Shown here piece by piece: positions 1 to 9,271 of a DNA stretch of 64,000 nucleotides. Position 1 is the first letter of the stretch. Every line of letters begins with the position of its first letter. This stretch comes from Burkholderia dolosa (GTDB lineage Bacteria; Pseudomonadota; Gammaproteobacteria; Burkholderiales; Burkholderiaceae). The notes beneath the pieces are model-generated. The model saw only the letters and a list, made by a program, of their open reading frames with translations, did not search any database and was not told the DNA's origin. The stretch is from the NCBI RefSeq assembly GCF_902499135.1, contig NZ_CABVPR010000010.1:45075-109074 (forward strand). The letters run 5' to 3'. Both the position numbers and the translations under genes were made by a program.

Positions 1-684
1 ACGCGGCAGCCAGAACATGTCGACCGCTTCGCGGATCGCCATCCCGTTGCTGCGCGCCGGCATTGGCAGGTTCACCATGTTCGGCGCCTGGTGGTCGACG
101 CCCGAGAACGGGTACAGCGGGTGCTGAAAGAAGCTGCACATCAGCACCCGCTCGTCGTTCGCGAACGCGGCCTCGGTGCCATTGCCGTGATGGACGTCGA
201 AATCGACGATCGCGACGCGCTCGAGACCGTGCACGTCGAGCGCGTGCCGCGCGGCAATCGCGACGTTGTTGAAAAAACAGAAACCCATCGCGCGGGCGGG
301 CTCCGCGTGGTGGCCGGGCGGACGGACGCTGCAGAACGCGTTCGCGTAGCGGCCTTCGATCACCGCGTCGGTTGCCGCGACGGCGGCGCCGGCCGCACGC
401 AGCGCGGCGCGCCACGTGTCGCGGTTCATCATCGTGTCGGGATCGATCTCGACGTGGCCGTCGACGGGCGTCATGGAACGGATGTAGTCGATGTGCGCCT
501 GCGTGTGCACGCGGCCAAGCGCGACTTCACTCGCGAACGGCGCGGTCTCGTGCACGATCAGGTCGTCGATGCGGCTCGCGATCAGCTGATCCTGGATCGC
601 CGACAGCCGGGCCGGGCATTCCGGATGCCACTCCCCCATCTCGTGCAGCATGCAGTCGGGGTGCGTATAGAAGGCGGTTGCCAT
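1..684 (-). CDS. Histone deacetylase-family hydrolase (AcuC/acetylpolyamine amidohydrolase type), 3' end outside window
   Basis: The reading frame starts with ATG at 684 and runs off the left edge after 228 codons, so the C-terminus is missing. The translation begins MATAFYTHPDCMLHEMGEWH and carries class II histone deacetylase motifs: RPPGHHAEPARAMGF followed by FCFFNNVAIAARHAL, and the zinc-binding DFDVHHGNG loop near residue 160. The family removes acetyl groups from lysines or polyamines using zinc; the bacterial substrate is not predictable from sequence. It is transcribed divergently from mltB with about 170 bases between the starts. Family assignment is firm, substrate unknown. Confidence 0.88.
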   Translation of the reverse strand, partial: MATAFYTHPDCMLHEMGEWHPECPARLSAIQDQLIASRIDDLIVHETAPFASEVALGRVHTQAHIDYIRSMTPVDGHVEIDPDTMMNRDTWRAALRAAGAAVAATDAVIEGRYANAFCSVRPPGHHAEPARAMGFCFFNNVAIAARHALDVHGLERVAIVDFDVHHGNGTEAAFANDERVLMCSFFQHPLYPFSGVDHQAPNMVNLPMPARSNGMAIREAVDMFWLPR

Positions 685-853
685 AAGGTGTCATCCGCGA
701 CGCAACGGGCGCCGCAGGTCTCCATCAATGATGTCCATCGTCTGCCGCGAATTCGCCGCTAACTTACCACAACGCAGCGGCGGTTCGGCTCGGCGCGCCG
801 GATGCGTCGGGTATACTGCGCCGAACACAATCGCCCTGCCCGCCCGCCTCGAC

Positions 854-2065
854 ATGAATTCCCGCAAGCCCGCCGCCGTTCCCTTCGCGCTGTTCCGCGT
901 TCGTGTTCCGCTCGTCGTCGCCGCCGTCGCCGCCATGCTGTGCGCAGCACCGGCCGGCGCTCAAACGCAGCGCGCCAAGGCCGCCGGTACGCTGGTTGCG
1001 CAGGCCCAGCCGCAGCAGCCGGCACCGCAGGGCCAGGTGTTCGAAGAGGAAATCGTTCCGCAGCGCTATGCGAACAACGCGAACGTCGATGCCTTCATCG
1101 ACGAGATGGTGAGCCGCAACGGCTTCGATTCCGCGAGCCTGCACGCGCTGTTCTCGCGCGTCAGCTATTCGGCGACCGCAGTCAAGCTCGTGAAACCGGC
1201 GCCGACGCCGTCGGTCAAGAACTGGCGCGTCTATCGCTCGCGCTTCATCGAGCCGATCCGCATCAACGCGGGCGTGAAATTCTGGAAGGCGAACCAGGCG
1301 ACGCTGCAGCGCGCGTCTGCGGAATTCGGCGTGCCGCCGGAGGTGATCGTCGGCATCATCGGCGTCGAGACGATCTACGGCCGCTACATGGGCAACTTCC
1401 GCGTGCTCGACGCGCTGACGACGCTGACGTTCGACTATCCGGATACGCCGAATCGCGACAGCCGCCAGGCGACGTTCCGCAAGAACCTCGAGGATTTCCT
1501 CGTGTGGACGCGCGACAACCAGCTCGATCCGACGACGGTGCTCGGTTCGTACACGGGCGCGATCGGCATCCCGCAATTCCTGCCGAGCAGCATCCGCGAG
1601 TACGCGGTCGACTATGACGGCACCGGCCATGTCGATCTGCGCAGCAGCGCCGCCGATGCGATCGGCAGCGTCGCGAACTACCTGAAGCAGCACGGCTGGG
1701 AAACCGACCGCCCGGTGGTCTGGCGAATCACGCCGGACACCGGCAGCCTCGGCATCGCGCAGGCGGCGGCCGACGGTCAGCCGGAGCCGCACTGGGCGCT
1801 GTCGCAGCTGCTGCGTGCGGGCATGACGCTCGACGAACCGACGGTCAACATCACGACCGAAGCGGGTACGCCGGTCACCGTCGTCGATCTGCCATCGCCG
1901 GGGCGTGCGACCGAATACATGCTCGGGCTGAAGAATTTCTACGTGCTGACGCGCTACAACCGCAGCTTCTTCTACGCGCTCGCCGTGTATCAGCTCGGCG
2001 AGGCCGTGAAAGCGCAGATGGAAGCGAACGGCGCGCTGACGCCTGCGGCAGCGGACGATCAATAA
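854..2065 (+). CDS. mltB: Lytic murein transglycosylase B
   Basis: This 403-residue protein cleaves peptidoglycan glycan strands with formation of 1,6-anhydro ends. I chose the ATG at 854 because it gives a typical signal peptide (basic MNSRKP start, hydrophobic stretch to about residue 32, AGAQT cleavage region); the upstream in-frame ATG at 728 adds 42 unlikely residues. The SLT_2/MltB catalytic segment contains VIVGIIGVETIYGRYMGNF with the catalytic Glu, and SYTGAIGIPQFLPSS follows. No lipobox is seen, so it is probably soluble periplasmic rather than a lipoprotein. A strong hairpin terminator lies 40 bases downstream. Confidence 0.92.
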   Translation: MNSRKPAAVPFALFRVRVPLVVAAVAAMLCAAPAGAQTQRAKAAGTLVAQAQPQQPAPQGQVFEEEIVPQRYANNANVDAFIDEMVSRNGFDSASLHALFSRVSYSATAVKLVKPAPTPSVKNWRVYRSRFIEPIRINAGVKFWKANQATLQRASAEFGVPPEVIVGIIGVETIYGRYMGNFRVLDALTTLTFDYPDTPNRDSRQATFRKNLEDFLVWTRDNQLDPTTVLGSYTGAIGIPQFLPSSIREYAVDYDGTGHVDLRSSAADAIGSVANYLKQHGWETDRPVVWRITPDTGSLGIAQAAADGQPEPHWALSQLLRAGMTLDEPTVNITTEAGTPVTVVDLPSPGRATEYMLGLKNFYVLTRYNRSFFYALAVYQLGEAVKAQMEANGALTPAAADDQ

Positions 2066-2104
2066 ACGCCCGCGCAGCCGGCACGAGCACGGTTCGCATC
2101 AACG

Positions 2105-2134
2105 AAAAGCGCCGCAAATGCGGCGCTTTTTCAT
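2105..2134 (+). terminator. Intrinsic terminator after mltB
   Basis: A GCGCCGC-AAAT-GCGGCGC hairpin flanked by A and T runs lies between the convergent mltB and cysM stops. The A/T symmetry lets it serve both strands. Confidence 0.85.
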
Positions 2135-2150
2135 TTCTGCGGACGCGTGA

Positions 2151-3053
2151 TCAGGCCGGAAACACGCCGGTCGACAGATAGCGGTCACCGCGATCGCAGA
2201 CGATGAACACGATCGTCGCGTTCTCGACCTGGCGCGCGATGCGCAGCGCGACTTCGCATGCACCGCCGGAAGAAATACCCGCGAAGATCCCTTCGACCGA
2301 TGCAAGCCGGCGCGCCATCGTTTCCGACGCAGCCTGGCTCACGTTCTCGACACGATCGACACGGCTGCGATCGAAAATCGTCGGCATGTATGCTTCCGGC
2401 CACTTGCGGATGCCGGGAATGCGCGAGCCGTCCTCGGGTTGCGCGCCGATGATTTCGATTGCCGCGTTCTGCTCCTTCAGATAGCGCGACGTGCCCATGA
2501 TCGTGCCCGTCGTGCCCATCGCCGACACGAAGTGCGTGACGCGCCCTTCGGTGTCGCGCCAGATCTCCGGGCCGGTTCCTTCGTAATGCGCGATGGGATT
2601 GTCCGGATTCGCGAACTGGTCGAGGATCACGCCCTTGCCTTCGCGCTGCATCTGGTCCGCGAGGTCGCGCGCCAGCTCCATGCCGCCCTTCACGGGCGTC
2701 AGTATGATTTCGGCGCCATATGCGGCCATGCTCTGGCGCCGCTCGACCGACAGGTCTTCCGGCATGATCAGCACCATCTTGTAGCCGCGGATCGCCGCAG
2801 CCATCGCAAGCGCGATGCCCGTATTGCCGCTCGTCGCCTCGATCAGCGTATCGCCCGGCTTGATGCGGCCACGCGCCTCGGCCTTGCTGATCATCGACAG
2901 CGCCGGACGATCCTTCACCGAACCGGCCGGATTGTTGCCTTCCAGCTTCGCCAGCACCACGTTGTTGCGTGCGCGAATCTCGTCGTCCGGCAGGCGGACC
3001 AGTTGCACGAGCGGCGTGTTGCCGATCGTGTCTTCGATAGTTTTGTAAGCCAT
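2151..3053 (-). CDS. cysM: Cysteine synthase B (O-acetylserine sulfhydrylase B)
   Basis: This PLP enzyme of 300 residues condenses O-acetylserine with sulfide or thiosulfate to make cysteine or S-sulfocysteine. The ATG at 3053 gives MAYKTIEDTIGNTPLVQL, the usual N-terminus; the frame is open further upstream but that part has no family resemblance. The PLP lysine is in NPAGSVKDRPALS and the substrate loop TSGNTGIA follows. The pattern EGIFAGISSGG near the C-terminus is typical of the family. It is last in its strand group and convergent with mltB. Confidence 0.93.
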   Translation of the reverse strand: MAYKTIEDTIGNTPLVQLVRLPDDEIRARNNVVLAKLEGNNPAGSVKDRPALSMISKAEARGRIKPGDTLIEATSGNTGIALAMAAAIRGYKMVLIMPEDLSVERRQSMAAYGAEIILTPVKGGMELARDLADQMQREGKGVILDQFANPDNPIAHYEGTGPEIWRDTEGRVTHFVSAMGTTGTIMGTSRYLKEQNAAIEIIGAQPEDGSRIPGIRKWPEAYMPTIFDRSRVDRVENVSQAASETMARRLASVEGIFAGISSGGACEVALRIARQVENATIVFIVCDRGDRYLSTGVFPA

Positions 3054-3198
3054 GGAGATACCGTGAGTGCGAGGCCGATCAATCGATCGATTGTAAACCA
3101 GCACGAAGTGGCGCGCCGGCAACCCCATTGAAGCGACGGAATAGCCGCACTTCACCGCTCGCCTCCGATGCACGCACGCGCCGACGCGCACGTCACGC

Positions 3199-3222
3199 AA
3201 AAAACCCGCGGCATGCCGCGGG
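3199..3222 (-). terminator. Intrinsic terminator after the helix-hairpin-helix gene
   Basis: A CCCGCGGCATGCCGCGGG palindrome followed on the minus strand by six T residues, 50 bases beyond the stop at 3272. Confidence 0.8.
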
Positions 3223-3271
3223 AAGCCGTCATGACGACGGCACCTGAAGGAGAGCTAGGTCCTGTCGAGCG

Positions 3272-3619
3272 TTATTTCTGCGCAGTGCGTGCGGGTGCGG
3301 CGGCGGATTTCGCTGCGGCCGGCGCGGCCGCCGGTTTGCCTGCGGCGGCGCCCGAACCGGCAGCGCCGATCGTCAGCCCTTCCTGCTGGAGGCGCGCAAC
3401 CGTATGACCGCCCATTCCCTTCACGCGCGATGCGAGATCGTCGGCATTCTTGAACGGACCGCGCGCGCCGCGCTCGTCGAGAATCGCCTTCGCGCGCGCC
3501 GGGCCGATGCCCTTGATGCCGACGAGCGCATCCTCGTTGGCCGTATTGACGTCGACGGCCGCCCAGGCCGACGCGACCGCGCCGAGCATGACCGCTGCGG
3601 CAAACCATTTCCTGATCAT
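3272..3619 (-). CDS. ComEA-like helix-hairpin-helix DNA-binding protein
   Basis: A 115-residue exported protein. A signal peptide (MIRKWFAAAVMLGAVASAWA) is followed by VDVNTANEDALVGIKGIGPARAKAI, the classic double helix-hairpin-helix of ComEA, and then a low-complexity Ala/Lys/Pro tail. In naturally transformable bacteria ComEA binds incoming DNA in the periplasm; whether this short paralogue acts in DNA uptake is not shown by context, since the neighbours are LPS and cysteine genes. It sits just downstream of hldD on the same strand, 72 bases away, and ends before its own terminator. Confidence 0.85.
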   Translation of the reverse strand: MIRKWFAAAVMLGAVASAWAAVDVNTANEDALVGIKGIGPARAKAILDERGARGPFKNADDLASRVKGMGGHTVARLQQEGLTIGAAGSGAAAGKPAAAPAAAKSAAAPARTAQK

Positions 3620-3691
3620 TGCTGGATCTCCGATGAAAGCGGCCGGCGGCTGCCGACCGTGAGACCCAGTCTATCGATCCGGCGCGTGCGC

Positions 3692-4684
3692 TTAAACCTG
3701 GCCGGACAGCCAACGTACGTAACGGTCGACACCTTGCTGCACGGTCAGGAACGGCGCATCGTAGCCGGCCGCGCGCAGCTTCGTCTGATCGGCCTGCGTG
3801 AAGCACTGGTACTTGCCGCGCAGCGCGTCGGGGAACGGCACGTATTCGATCAGCCCCTGCTCGACCTGCTGCGCGAGCGTGAGCGGCGGCAGGTTGTCGA
3901 GCGCGCGCAGCGTATTGACGACGGTCGACGCAATGTCGTTGAACGGCTGCGCGCGGCCGGTGCCGAGATTGAAGATGCCCGACTTCTCCGGATGATCGAA
4001 GAAGAACAGGTTCACCTTCGCGACGTCCTCGACCGACACGAAGTCGCGCGTCTGCTCGCCCGGCGCGTAGCCGTTGTACTCGCCGAACAGCTTCACCTTG
4101 CCTTCGGCGCGGAACTGGTTGAAGTTGTGGAACGCGACCGACGCCATGCGCCCCTTGTGCGTCTCGCGCGGGCCGTACACGTTGAAATAGCGAAAGCCCG
4201 CGATCTGGCTCTGCGCGCTCGGCAGCACGCGACGGATCACCTGGTCGAACAGGAACTTCGAATAGCCGTACACGTTCAGCGGCGCCTCGACGTCGCGCTC
4301 CTCGACGAAGCGCGTCGAGCCGCCGTAGATCGCAGCCGACGACGCGTACAGGAACTGTGCACGCTGCGCGAGACAGGCGTCGAGCACCGCGCGGCTGTAG
4401 CGGAAGTTGTTGTCCATCATGTAGCGGCCGTCGGTTTCCATCGTGTCCGAACAGGCGCCTTCGTGGAACACCGCGCGCACGTTGCCGAAGTCGCCGCGCG
4501 CGAAGCGTTCGACGAATTCGGTCTTGTCGAGATAGTCGTCGATCTCGCAATCGACGAGATTCTTGAATTTATCCGCGCGCGTCAGGTTGTCGACCGCGAT
4601 GATGCGCGTCTCGCCGCGCTCGTTGAGCGCCTTGACGATGTTCGCGCCGATAAAACCGGCTGCGCCGGTGACGATGATGGTCAT
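3692..4684 (-). CDS. hldD: ADP-L-glycero-D-manno-heptose 6-epimerase
   Basis: Extended short-chain dehydrogenase of 330 residues that epimerises ADP-D,D-heptose to ADP-L,D-heptose for lipopolysaccharide inner core. The Rossmann motif [15 protein letters not shown] is at the N-terminus, and the catalytic Tyr-x3-Lys is in [20 protein letters not shown] and the [13 protein letters not shown] segment are typical of HldD. It lies 63 bases downstream of hldE1 in the same orientation, giving consecutive steps of heptose activation. Length equals that of the E. coli enzyme within about 20 residues. Confidence 0.95.
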   Translation of the reverse strand: MTIIVTGAAGFIGANIVKALNERGETRIIAVDNLTRADKFKNLVDCEIDDYLDKTEFVERFARGDFGNVRAVFHEGACSDTMETDGRYMMDNNFRYSRAVLDACLAQRAQFLYASSAAIYGGSTRFVEERDVEAPLNVYGYSKFLFDQVIRRVLPSAQSQIAGFRYFNVYGPRETHKGRMASVAFHNFNQFRAEGKVKLFGEYNGYAPGEQTRDFVSVEDVAKVNLFFFDHPEKSGIFNLGTGRAQPFNDIASTVVNTLRALDNLPPLTLAQQVEQGLIEYVPFPDALRGKYQCFTQADQTKLRAAGYDAPFLTVQQGVDRYVRWLSGQV

Positions 4685-4747
4685 GGTCGTCCTGCCTGAA
4701 AAATGCGAGGCATCGATACGGCGCGTACGTCGCGCCGCCGAATGCGC

Positions 4748-5698
4748 TCAGTGAAACAGTTCGTCGTAGTCCACGGTGGCCGTGCCGAGCTTGCCAACCA
4801 CGATGCCCGCCGCGCGGTTCGCGAGCACGACCGCATCGACGAGCGGCACGCCTGCGCCGAGCATCGTCGCGACCGTCGCGATCACCGTGTCGCCCGCGCC
4901 CGACACGTCGAACACCTCGCGAGCGAGCGCGGGCGCGTGCAGTTCGCCGGTCGACGAAAAGAGCGTCATTCCCTCTTCCGAACGCGTGAGCAGCAACGCG
5001 TCGATGTCGAGCTCCGCGCGCAGCTTCGCAACGCGAGCACGCAAGTCGTCTTCCGATTTCCACTGTCCGACGACTTCGCGCAGCTCCGCGCGGTTCGGCG
5101 TGATCAGCGACGCGCCGCGATAGCGCGCCCAGTCGTCGCCTTTCGGGTCGACGAGCACCGGCTTGCCGGCCGCGCGCGCCTTCTCGATCATCGTCGTCAC
5201 GTGCGTGAGGCCGCCCTTTGCGTAATCCGACATCAGCACGACGTCATGCTGCGGCAGCAGCGCGTCGAAACGCGCGAGGCCGGCGAGCAGCACCTCGTGC
5301 GTCGGCGTCGACTCGAAATCGACGCGCAGCAGCTGTTGCTGGCGCGCGAGCACGCGCAGCTTGATCGTCGTCGGCAACGCCGGATCGCGCTCCAGATGAG
5401 CCGTCACGCCGCTGCTGCCGAGCAGCTCGACGATCCGCTCGCCAGGCTCGTCGCAGCCGACGACGCACAGCAAGCCGGCCTGCGCGCCGAGCGTCACCGC
5501 ATTGCGCGCGACGTTCGCCGCGCCGCCGAGCCGCTCTTCATGACGCTGCACGTGCACGACAGGCACCGGCGCCTCCGGAGAAATGCGTTCGACGTTGCCG
5601 AACCAGTAACGGTCGAGCATCACGTCGCCGACGACGAGCACGCGCGAGCGCGCGAGCTGCGCGCGCGGCACCGGAACGACTTCGCGGAGCGTATTCAT
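4748..5698 (-). CDS. hldE1: D-glycero-beta-D-manno-heptose-7-phosphate kinase
   Basis: PfkB-family kinase of 316 residues that phosphorylates heptose 7-phosphate at C1. It has GGAANVARNAVTLGAQ near the N-terminus and the C-terminal anion-hole motif SGAGDTVIA with the catalytic Asp. Unlike E. coli HldE it lacks the cytidylyltransferase half, so adenylylation must be done by a separate protein not in this window. I chose the ATG at 5698, which leaves a 7-base gap after ugd; an ATG at 5737 is also in frame and would overlap ugd by 32 bases. Likely cotranscribed as ugd-hldE1-hldD. Confidence 0.92.
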   Translation of the reverse strand: MNTLREVVPVPRAQLARSRVLVVGDVMLDRYWFGNVERISPEAPVPVVHVQRHEERLGGAANVARNAVTLGAQAGLLCVVGCDEPGERIVELLGSSGVTAHLERDPALPTTIKLRVLARQQQLLRVDFESTPTHEVLLAGLARFDALLPQHDVVLMSDYAKGGLTHVTTMIEKARAAGKPVLVDPKGDDWARYRGASLITPNRAELREVVGQWKSEDDLRARVAKLRAELDIDALLLTRSEEGMTLFSSTGELHAPALAREVFDVSGAGDTVIATVATMLGAGVPLVDAVVLANRAAGIVVGKLGTATVDYDELFH

Positions 5699-5705
5699 CG
5701 TGTGG

Positions 5706-7106
5706 TCATCCACGGGAGAAAGATTGGGGATCGACATGCGGACGTCCGATCGCGTAGTAATCGATGCCGAGCTCGGCCATCGCGTCCGGCTCGTACAGAT
5801 TGCGCCCGTCGAAAATCACCGGCGACTTCAGTTCCGCCTTCAGGCGCGTGAAATCCGGGCTTCTGAACTCCTTCCATTCCGTCACGATCACGAGCGCGTC
5901 GGCACCCGTGACCGCGGCGTCCTGCGTATCGACGAAGTGTAGGCGCGCAAGCGCGTCCGAACCTTCGCCGAGATCCAGCGCGAATACGCGCCGCGCTTCG
6001 TCGATCGCGACCGGATCGTACGCGCGCACGGTCGCACCGCGCTCGAGCAGCGCGCCGATCAGCCGGCGGCTCGGCGCCTCGCGCATGTCGTCGGTGTTCG
6101 GCTTGAACGCGAGGCCCCAGACCGCGAACTCGCGGCCGGACAGATCGTTGCCGAAGCGCTGGCCGATCTTGCCGATCAGCACATCCTTCTGCGCGTGATT
6201 GGCCGCTTCGACGGCTTCCAGGATACGCAGCGGCTGGCCGTTTTCGCCCGCGGTGCGGATCAGCGCCTGCACGTCTTTCGGGAAGCAGGAGCCGCCGTAG
6301 CCGACGCCCGCGTACAGGAAGTGGTAGCCGATGCGCGGATCGGAGCCGATCCCGCGGCGCACGGCCTCGATGTCGGCACCGACCTTGTCCGCCAGATTCG
6401 ACATTTCGTTCATGAACGAGATGCGCGTCGCGAGCATCGCATTCGCCGCATACTTCGAGAACTCGGCCGAGCGAACGTCCATGTAGATCGTGCGCTCGTG
6501 GTTGCGGTTGAACGGCGCGTAAAGCTTCTTCATCTTCTCGCGTGCGATCGTGCCGCTCTCGTCGTCGTCGACGCCGATGATGATCCGGTCCGGACGCATG
6601 AAGTCCTCGACCGCCGCACCTTCCTTCAGAAACTCGGGGTTCGACACGACGGAGAAACGATGCGCGACGCTGCCCGCGAGTCCGCGCGCGGCCAGCGCTT
6701 CGTCGATCACGCTCCGCACGCGCTGCGCGGTGCCGACCGGCACCGTCGACTTGTCGACGATCACCTTGTAGCCCGTCATGTGGCGGCCGATGTTGCGCGC
6801 GGCCTCGAGCACGTACTGCAGGTCCGCCGAACCGTCTTCGTCGGGCGGCGTGCCGACCGCGATGAACTGGATCTCGCCGTGCGCGACGCTTGCCTCGATG
6901 TCGGTCGAGAAGCGCAGGCGGCCCGCCACGCGATTGCGCGCGATGATGTCCAGCAGCCCCGGCTCATGAATCGGCATGCCGCCGTTGTTCAGGATCTCGA
7001 TCTTGCGCGGATCGACGTCGAGACAGAAGACATCGTGGCCGATCTCGGCGAGACAGGAGCCCGTGACGAGACCGACGTAGCCGGTGCCGATGATGGTGAT
7101 TTTCAT
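5706..7106 (-). CDS. ugd: UDP-glucose 6-dehydrogenase
   Basis: This 466-residue enzyme oxidises UDP-glucose twice with NAD to UDP-glucuronate, precursor of exopolysaccharide and of the aminoarabinose used on Burkholderia lipid A. The N-terminal Rossmann motif is [20 protein letters not shown]; the catalytic cysteine sits in [10 protein letters not shown]; the C-terminal domain has [18 protein letters not shown]. It is first of an apparent ugd-hldE1-hldD unit and follows lapB by 90 bases. Full length. Confidence 0.95.
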   Translation of the reverse strand: MKITIIGTGYVGLVTGSCLAEIGHDVFCLDVDPRKIEILNNGGMPIHEPGLLDIIARNRVAGRLRFSTDIEASVAHGEIQFIAVGTPPDEDGSADLQYVLEAARNIGRHMTGYKVIVDKSTVPVGTAQRVRSVIDEALAARGLAGSVAHRFSVVSNPEFLKEGAAVEDFMRPDRIIIGVDDDESGTIAREKMKKLYAPFNRNHERTIYMDVRSAEFSKYAANAMLATRISFMNEMSNLADKVGADIEAVRRGIGSDPRIGYHFLYAGVGYGGSCFPKDVQALIRTAGENGQPLRILEAVEAANHAQKDVLIGKIGQRFGNDLSGREFAVWGLAFKPNTDDMREAPSRRLIGALLERGATVRAYDPVAIDEARRVFALDLGEGSDALARLHFVDTQDAAVTGADALVIVTEWKEFRSPDFTRLKAELKSPVIFDGRNLYEPDAMAELGIDYYAIGRPHVDPQSFSRG

Positions 7107-7196
7107 AGATGTTCCGGTGTTTCCCGGTAATTGACTAACTTGACCGTCGGGCCGTGCCCGGCAGCGATCGCGGCGCGCGCGCCCGGGCCGCCGGGA

Positions 7197-8369
7197 TCAG
7201 CCCGGCATCGCCGGTTCGACGCGGCGCGGCGCATAGGTTTCCCAACCGCTGCATCCGGGGCACTGCCAATAGAAGAGCCGTGCCCGGAAACCGCAATTCT
7301 GGCACGTATACCGTGGCAGATTCTTGGTGCGCTGCTTGATCAGCGCACGCATCATTTCAAGCTCCTTACGGCGCGGCTCGTCGGCGGCGGCAATCTGCGC
7401 ATCGAGCAGGTGCAGCATCCCCGACAGGTTCGGCGACTTCTCCATCTGCGTACGCGCGAGCGCGTGTGCGGCCTCGTGGCCGCGCAACCCCGCGATGTGC
7501 TGATACGCGATGTCGAGCAGGTCGTTCGACGGATAGCGGTCGACGTAGCCCATCAGCAGTTCCGCACCGTCGGCGGTCTGGCCGAGCGCGACATACGCCT
7601 TCATCAGCTTGTCGGCGACGAGCGGCAGATAGGCCGGATTCTGCGCTTCGACGCGCTTCCAGTATCCAATCGCCGCTGCGTGGTCGCCGGCGGCCTGCGC
7701 TGCATCGCCGGACAGGATCGTCGCGCGCACGTTCTGCGGGTTCGCGGCCAGCGCGAGCTTCAGCTGTTCGGCAGCTGCGGCGCCGTCCTTGCGCTGCAGC
7801 GCGTCCTGCGCGAGTTCGCAGTGGAATTGCGCGATTTCGACGCCGAGCGGCTTCTCGCTCATCGACTCGATACGCTTCGCGGTATCGATCGACTTGTTCC
7901 AGTCCTTCTCGATCTCGTAGATCGTCAGCAGCGCACGCTGCGCGCCGAGCGCGTAGTCGCCGTCGGCCAGCAGGTGGAACGTTTCTTCCGCGCGATCGAG
8001 CAAGCCGGCTTTCAGGAAATCCTGGCCGAGTTCGTACAGCGCGTGGTCGCGCTCGTTGACCGGCAGGTCCGTGCGGCTCAGCAGATTCTGGTGCACGCGG
8101 ATCGCGCGATCCGTTTCGCCGCGGCGACGAAACAGGTTGCCGAGTGCGAAGTGCAGCTCGACGGTCTCGGGATCGAGTTTCGCGACCTCGATGAACGCGT
8201 CGATCGCCTTGTCCGGTTGTTCGTTCAACAGGAAGTTCAGGCCGCGAAAATACGATCGCGGCAGGTTGGCGCTCTCCGACAGGAGACTCTTCAGGTCATA
8301 GCGCGACGCCGCCCAGCCGAGCGCGAACGCCACGGGTATCACGAGCAACCACCAGAAATCCAGATCCAT
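7197..8369 (-). CDS. lapB: Lipopolysaccharide assembly protein LapB
   Basis: A 390-residue inner-membrane-anchored TPR protein that in E. coli directs FtsH degradation of LpxC and couples LPS synthesis to export. The N-terminus MDLDFWWLLVIPVAFALGWA forms the single membrane segment. TPR helices follow, and the C-terminus has the rubredoxin-type CQNCG...CPGC metal knuckle. The ATG at 8369 gives the E. coli length (389); an 80-residue upstream extension in frame has no resemblance and overlaps lapA. It follows lapA, the conserved lapA-lapB pair. Confidence 0.94.
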   Translation of the reverse strand: MDLDFWWLLVIPVAFALGWAASRYDLKSLLSESANLPRSYFRGLNFLLNEQPDKAIDAFIEVAKLDPETVELHFALGNLFRRRGETDRAIRVHQNLLSRTDLPVNERDHALYELGQDFLKAGLLDRAEETFHLLADGDYALGAQRALLTIYEIEKDWNKSIDTAKRIESMSEKPLGVEIAQFHCELAQDALQRKDGAAAAEQLKLALAANPQNVRATILSGDAAQAAGDHAAAIGYWKRVEAQNPAYLPLVADKLMKAYVALGQTADGAELLMGYVDRYPSNDLLDIAYQHIAGLRGHEAAHALARTQMEKSPNLSGMLHLLDAQIAAADEPRRKELEMMRALIKQRTKNLPRYTCQNCGFRARLFYWQCPGCSGWETYAPRRVEPAMPG

Positions 8370-8422
8370 GCGAAATATCGAAGCAGAGACGAAAACCGCG
8401 CGAGATTCGCGCGGCGTCCGTG

Positions 8423-8716
8423 TTAAATGACGGGCGGCATCGGCGGCTGGTCGACGACGGTCGGTGTTTCGCGCGCCGCGCGCAAGTCGCGCTTCAGGCG
8501 CCCGTTCTCGACGCGCAGGCGAAAGATCGCCGGCAACGCGGACAGCAGGCCGGCGAGCAGGCCCACGATGAAGAACGCGAGACCGATCAGGATCAGCGGC
8601 GCTTGCCACGCATAGCCGGCAAGGAAATTCAGCGTCGCGGTTTGCGTATTGGCCAGTGCGAGCACCAGCAGCAGCACGAATACCAATACCCGGATCAGCC
8701 AGACGATAAACTTCAT
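8423..8716 (-). CDS. lapA: Lipopolysaccharide assembly protein A domain (DUF1049) membrane protein
   Basis: A 97-residue protein with two membrane helices (about residues 4-22 and 40-65) and a cytoplasmic tail containing a short basic helix. The pattern of TATLNFL between the helices and the RVENGRLKRDL tail is typical of the LapA/YciS family, partner of LapB in regulating LPS synthesis. It lies 53 bases upstream of lapB on the same strand and downstream of the terminator after ihfB. Confidence 0.88.
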   Translation of the reverse strand: MKFIVWLIRVLVFVLLLVLALANTQTATLNFLAGYAWQAPLILIGLAFFIVGLLAGLLSALPAIFRLRVENGRLKRDLRAARETPTVVDQPPMPPVI

Positions 8717-8853
8717 GAAGCCCTCTCTTTGTTGAGGTTTGCCGCGGCGCGCGACTCCCCTTCGCCGCGCCGAATCGACCCGTATTGTAAAGGATGCGTT
8801 TCCGCGTCAGCGCACGTCATGCCGGCGCCGGTTACGCCGCAAACGCCGAAAAC

Positions 8854-8885
8854 AAAAAAAGCGCCCGCAAGGGGCGCTTTTTCTT
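8854..8885 (-). terminator. Intrinsic terminator between ihfB and lapA
   Basis: AGCGCCC-GCAAG-GGGCGCT hairpin with A7 on one side and a T-rich tract on the other, placed 40 bases after the ihfB stop on the minus strand. It separates the rpsA-ihfB unit from lapA-lapB. Confidence 0.85.
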
Positions 8886-8925
8886 CAGCCTTTGCCGGCA
8901 AGATTCCGGGCAAACCGAACGACGC

Positions 8926-9249
8926 TCAACGCTCGTCGTCCGGCTCATCTGCCTTCAGCGGCTCACCCGCACGGCCGTCGACGCGTTCGCGCAACTCTTT
9001 GCCGGGCTTGAAGTGCGGCACGAACTTCTCGGGCACCTGCACTTTCTCCCCCGACTTCGGGTTGCGTCCGACGCGCGCCGGACGACGGTTGAGGCCGAAG
9101 CTGCCGAAACCGCGAATTTCGATGCGATGCCCCTTTGCCAGAGCATCGGACATCGCATCGAGCATCGTCTTCACTGCGAAATCCGCGTCCTTGAGAACAA
9201 GTTGCGGAAATCGCAGTGCCAACTGCGCGACCAACTCGGATTTGGTCAT
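8926..9249 (-). CDS. ihfB: Integration host factor subunit beta
   Basis: A 107-residue DNA-bending protein that pairs with IHF-alpha. It has the HU/IHF fold with the beta-arm signature [15 protein letters not shown] and the [13 protein letters not shown] segment. It is about 13 residues longer than E. coli IHF-beta because of a charged C-terminal tail ending EPDDER. It follows rpsA by 22 bases, the conserved rpsA-ihfB pairing of proteobacteria. Confidence 0.95.
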   Translation of the reverse strand: MTKSELVAQLALRFPQLVLKDADFAVKTMLDAMSDALAKGHRIEIRGFGSFGLNRRPARVGRNPKSGEKVQVPEKFVPHFKPGKELRERVDGRAGEPLKADEPDDER

Positions 9250-9271
9250 ACTTCAGCAGACCTCGCGAGGC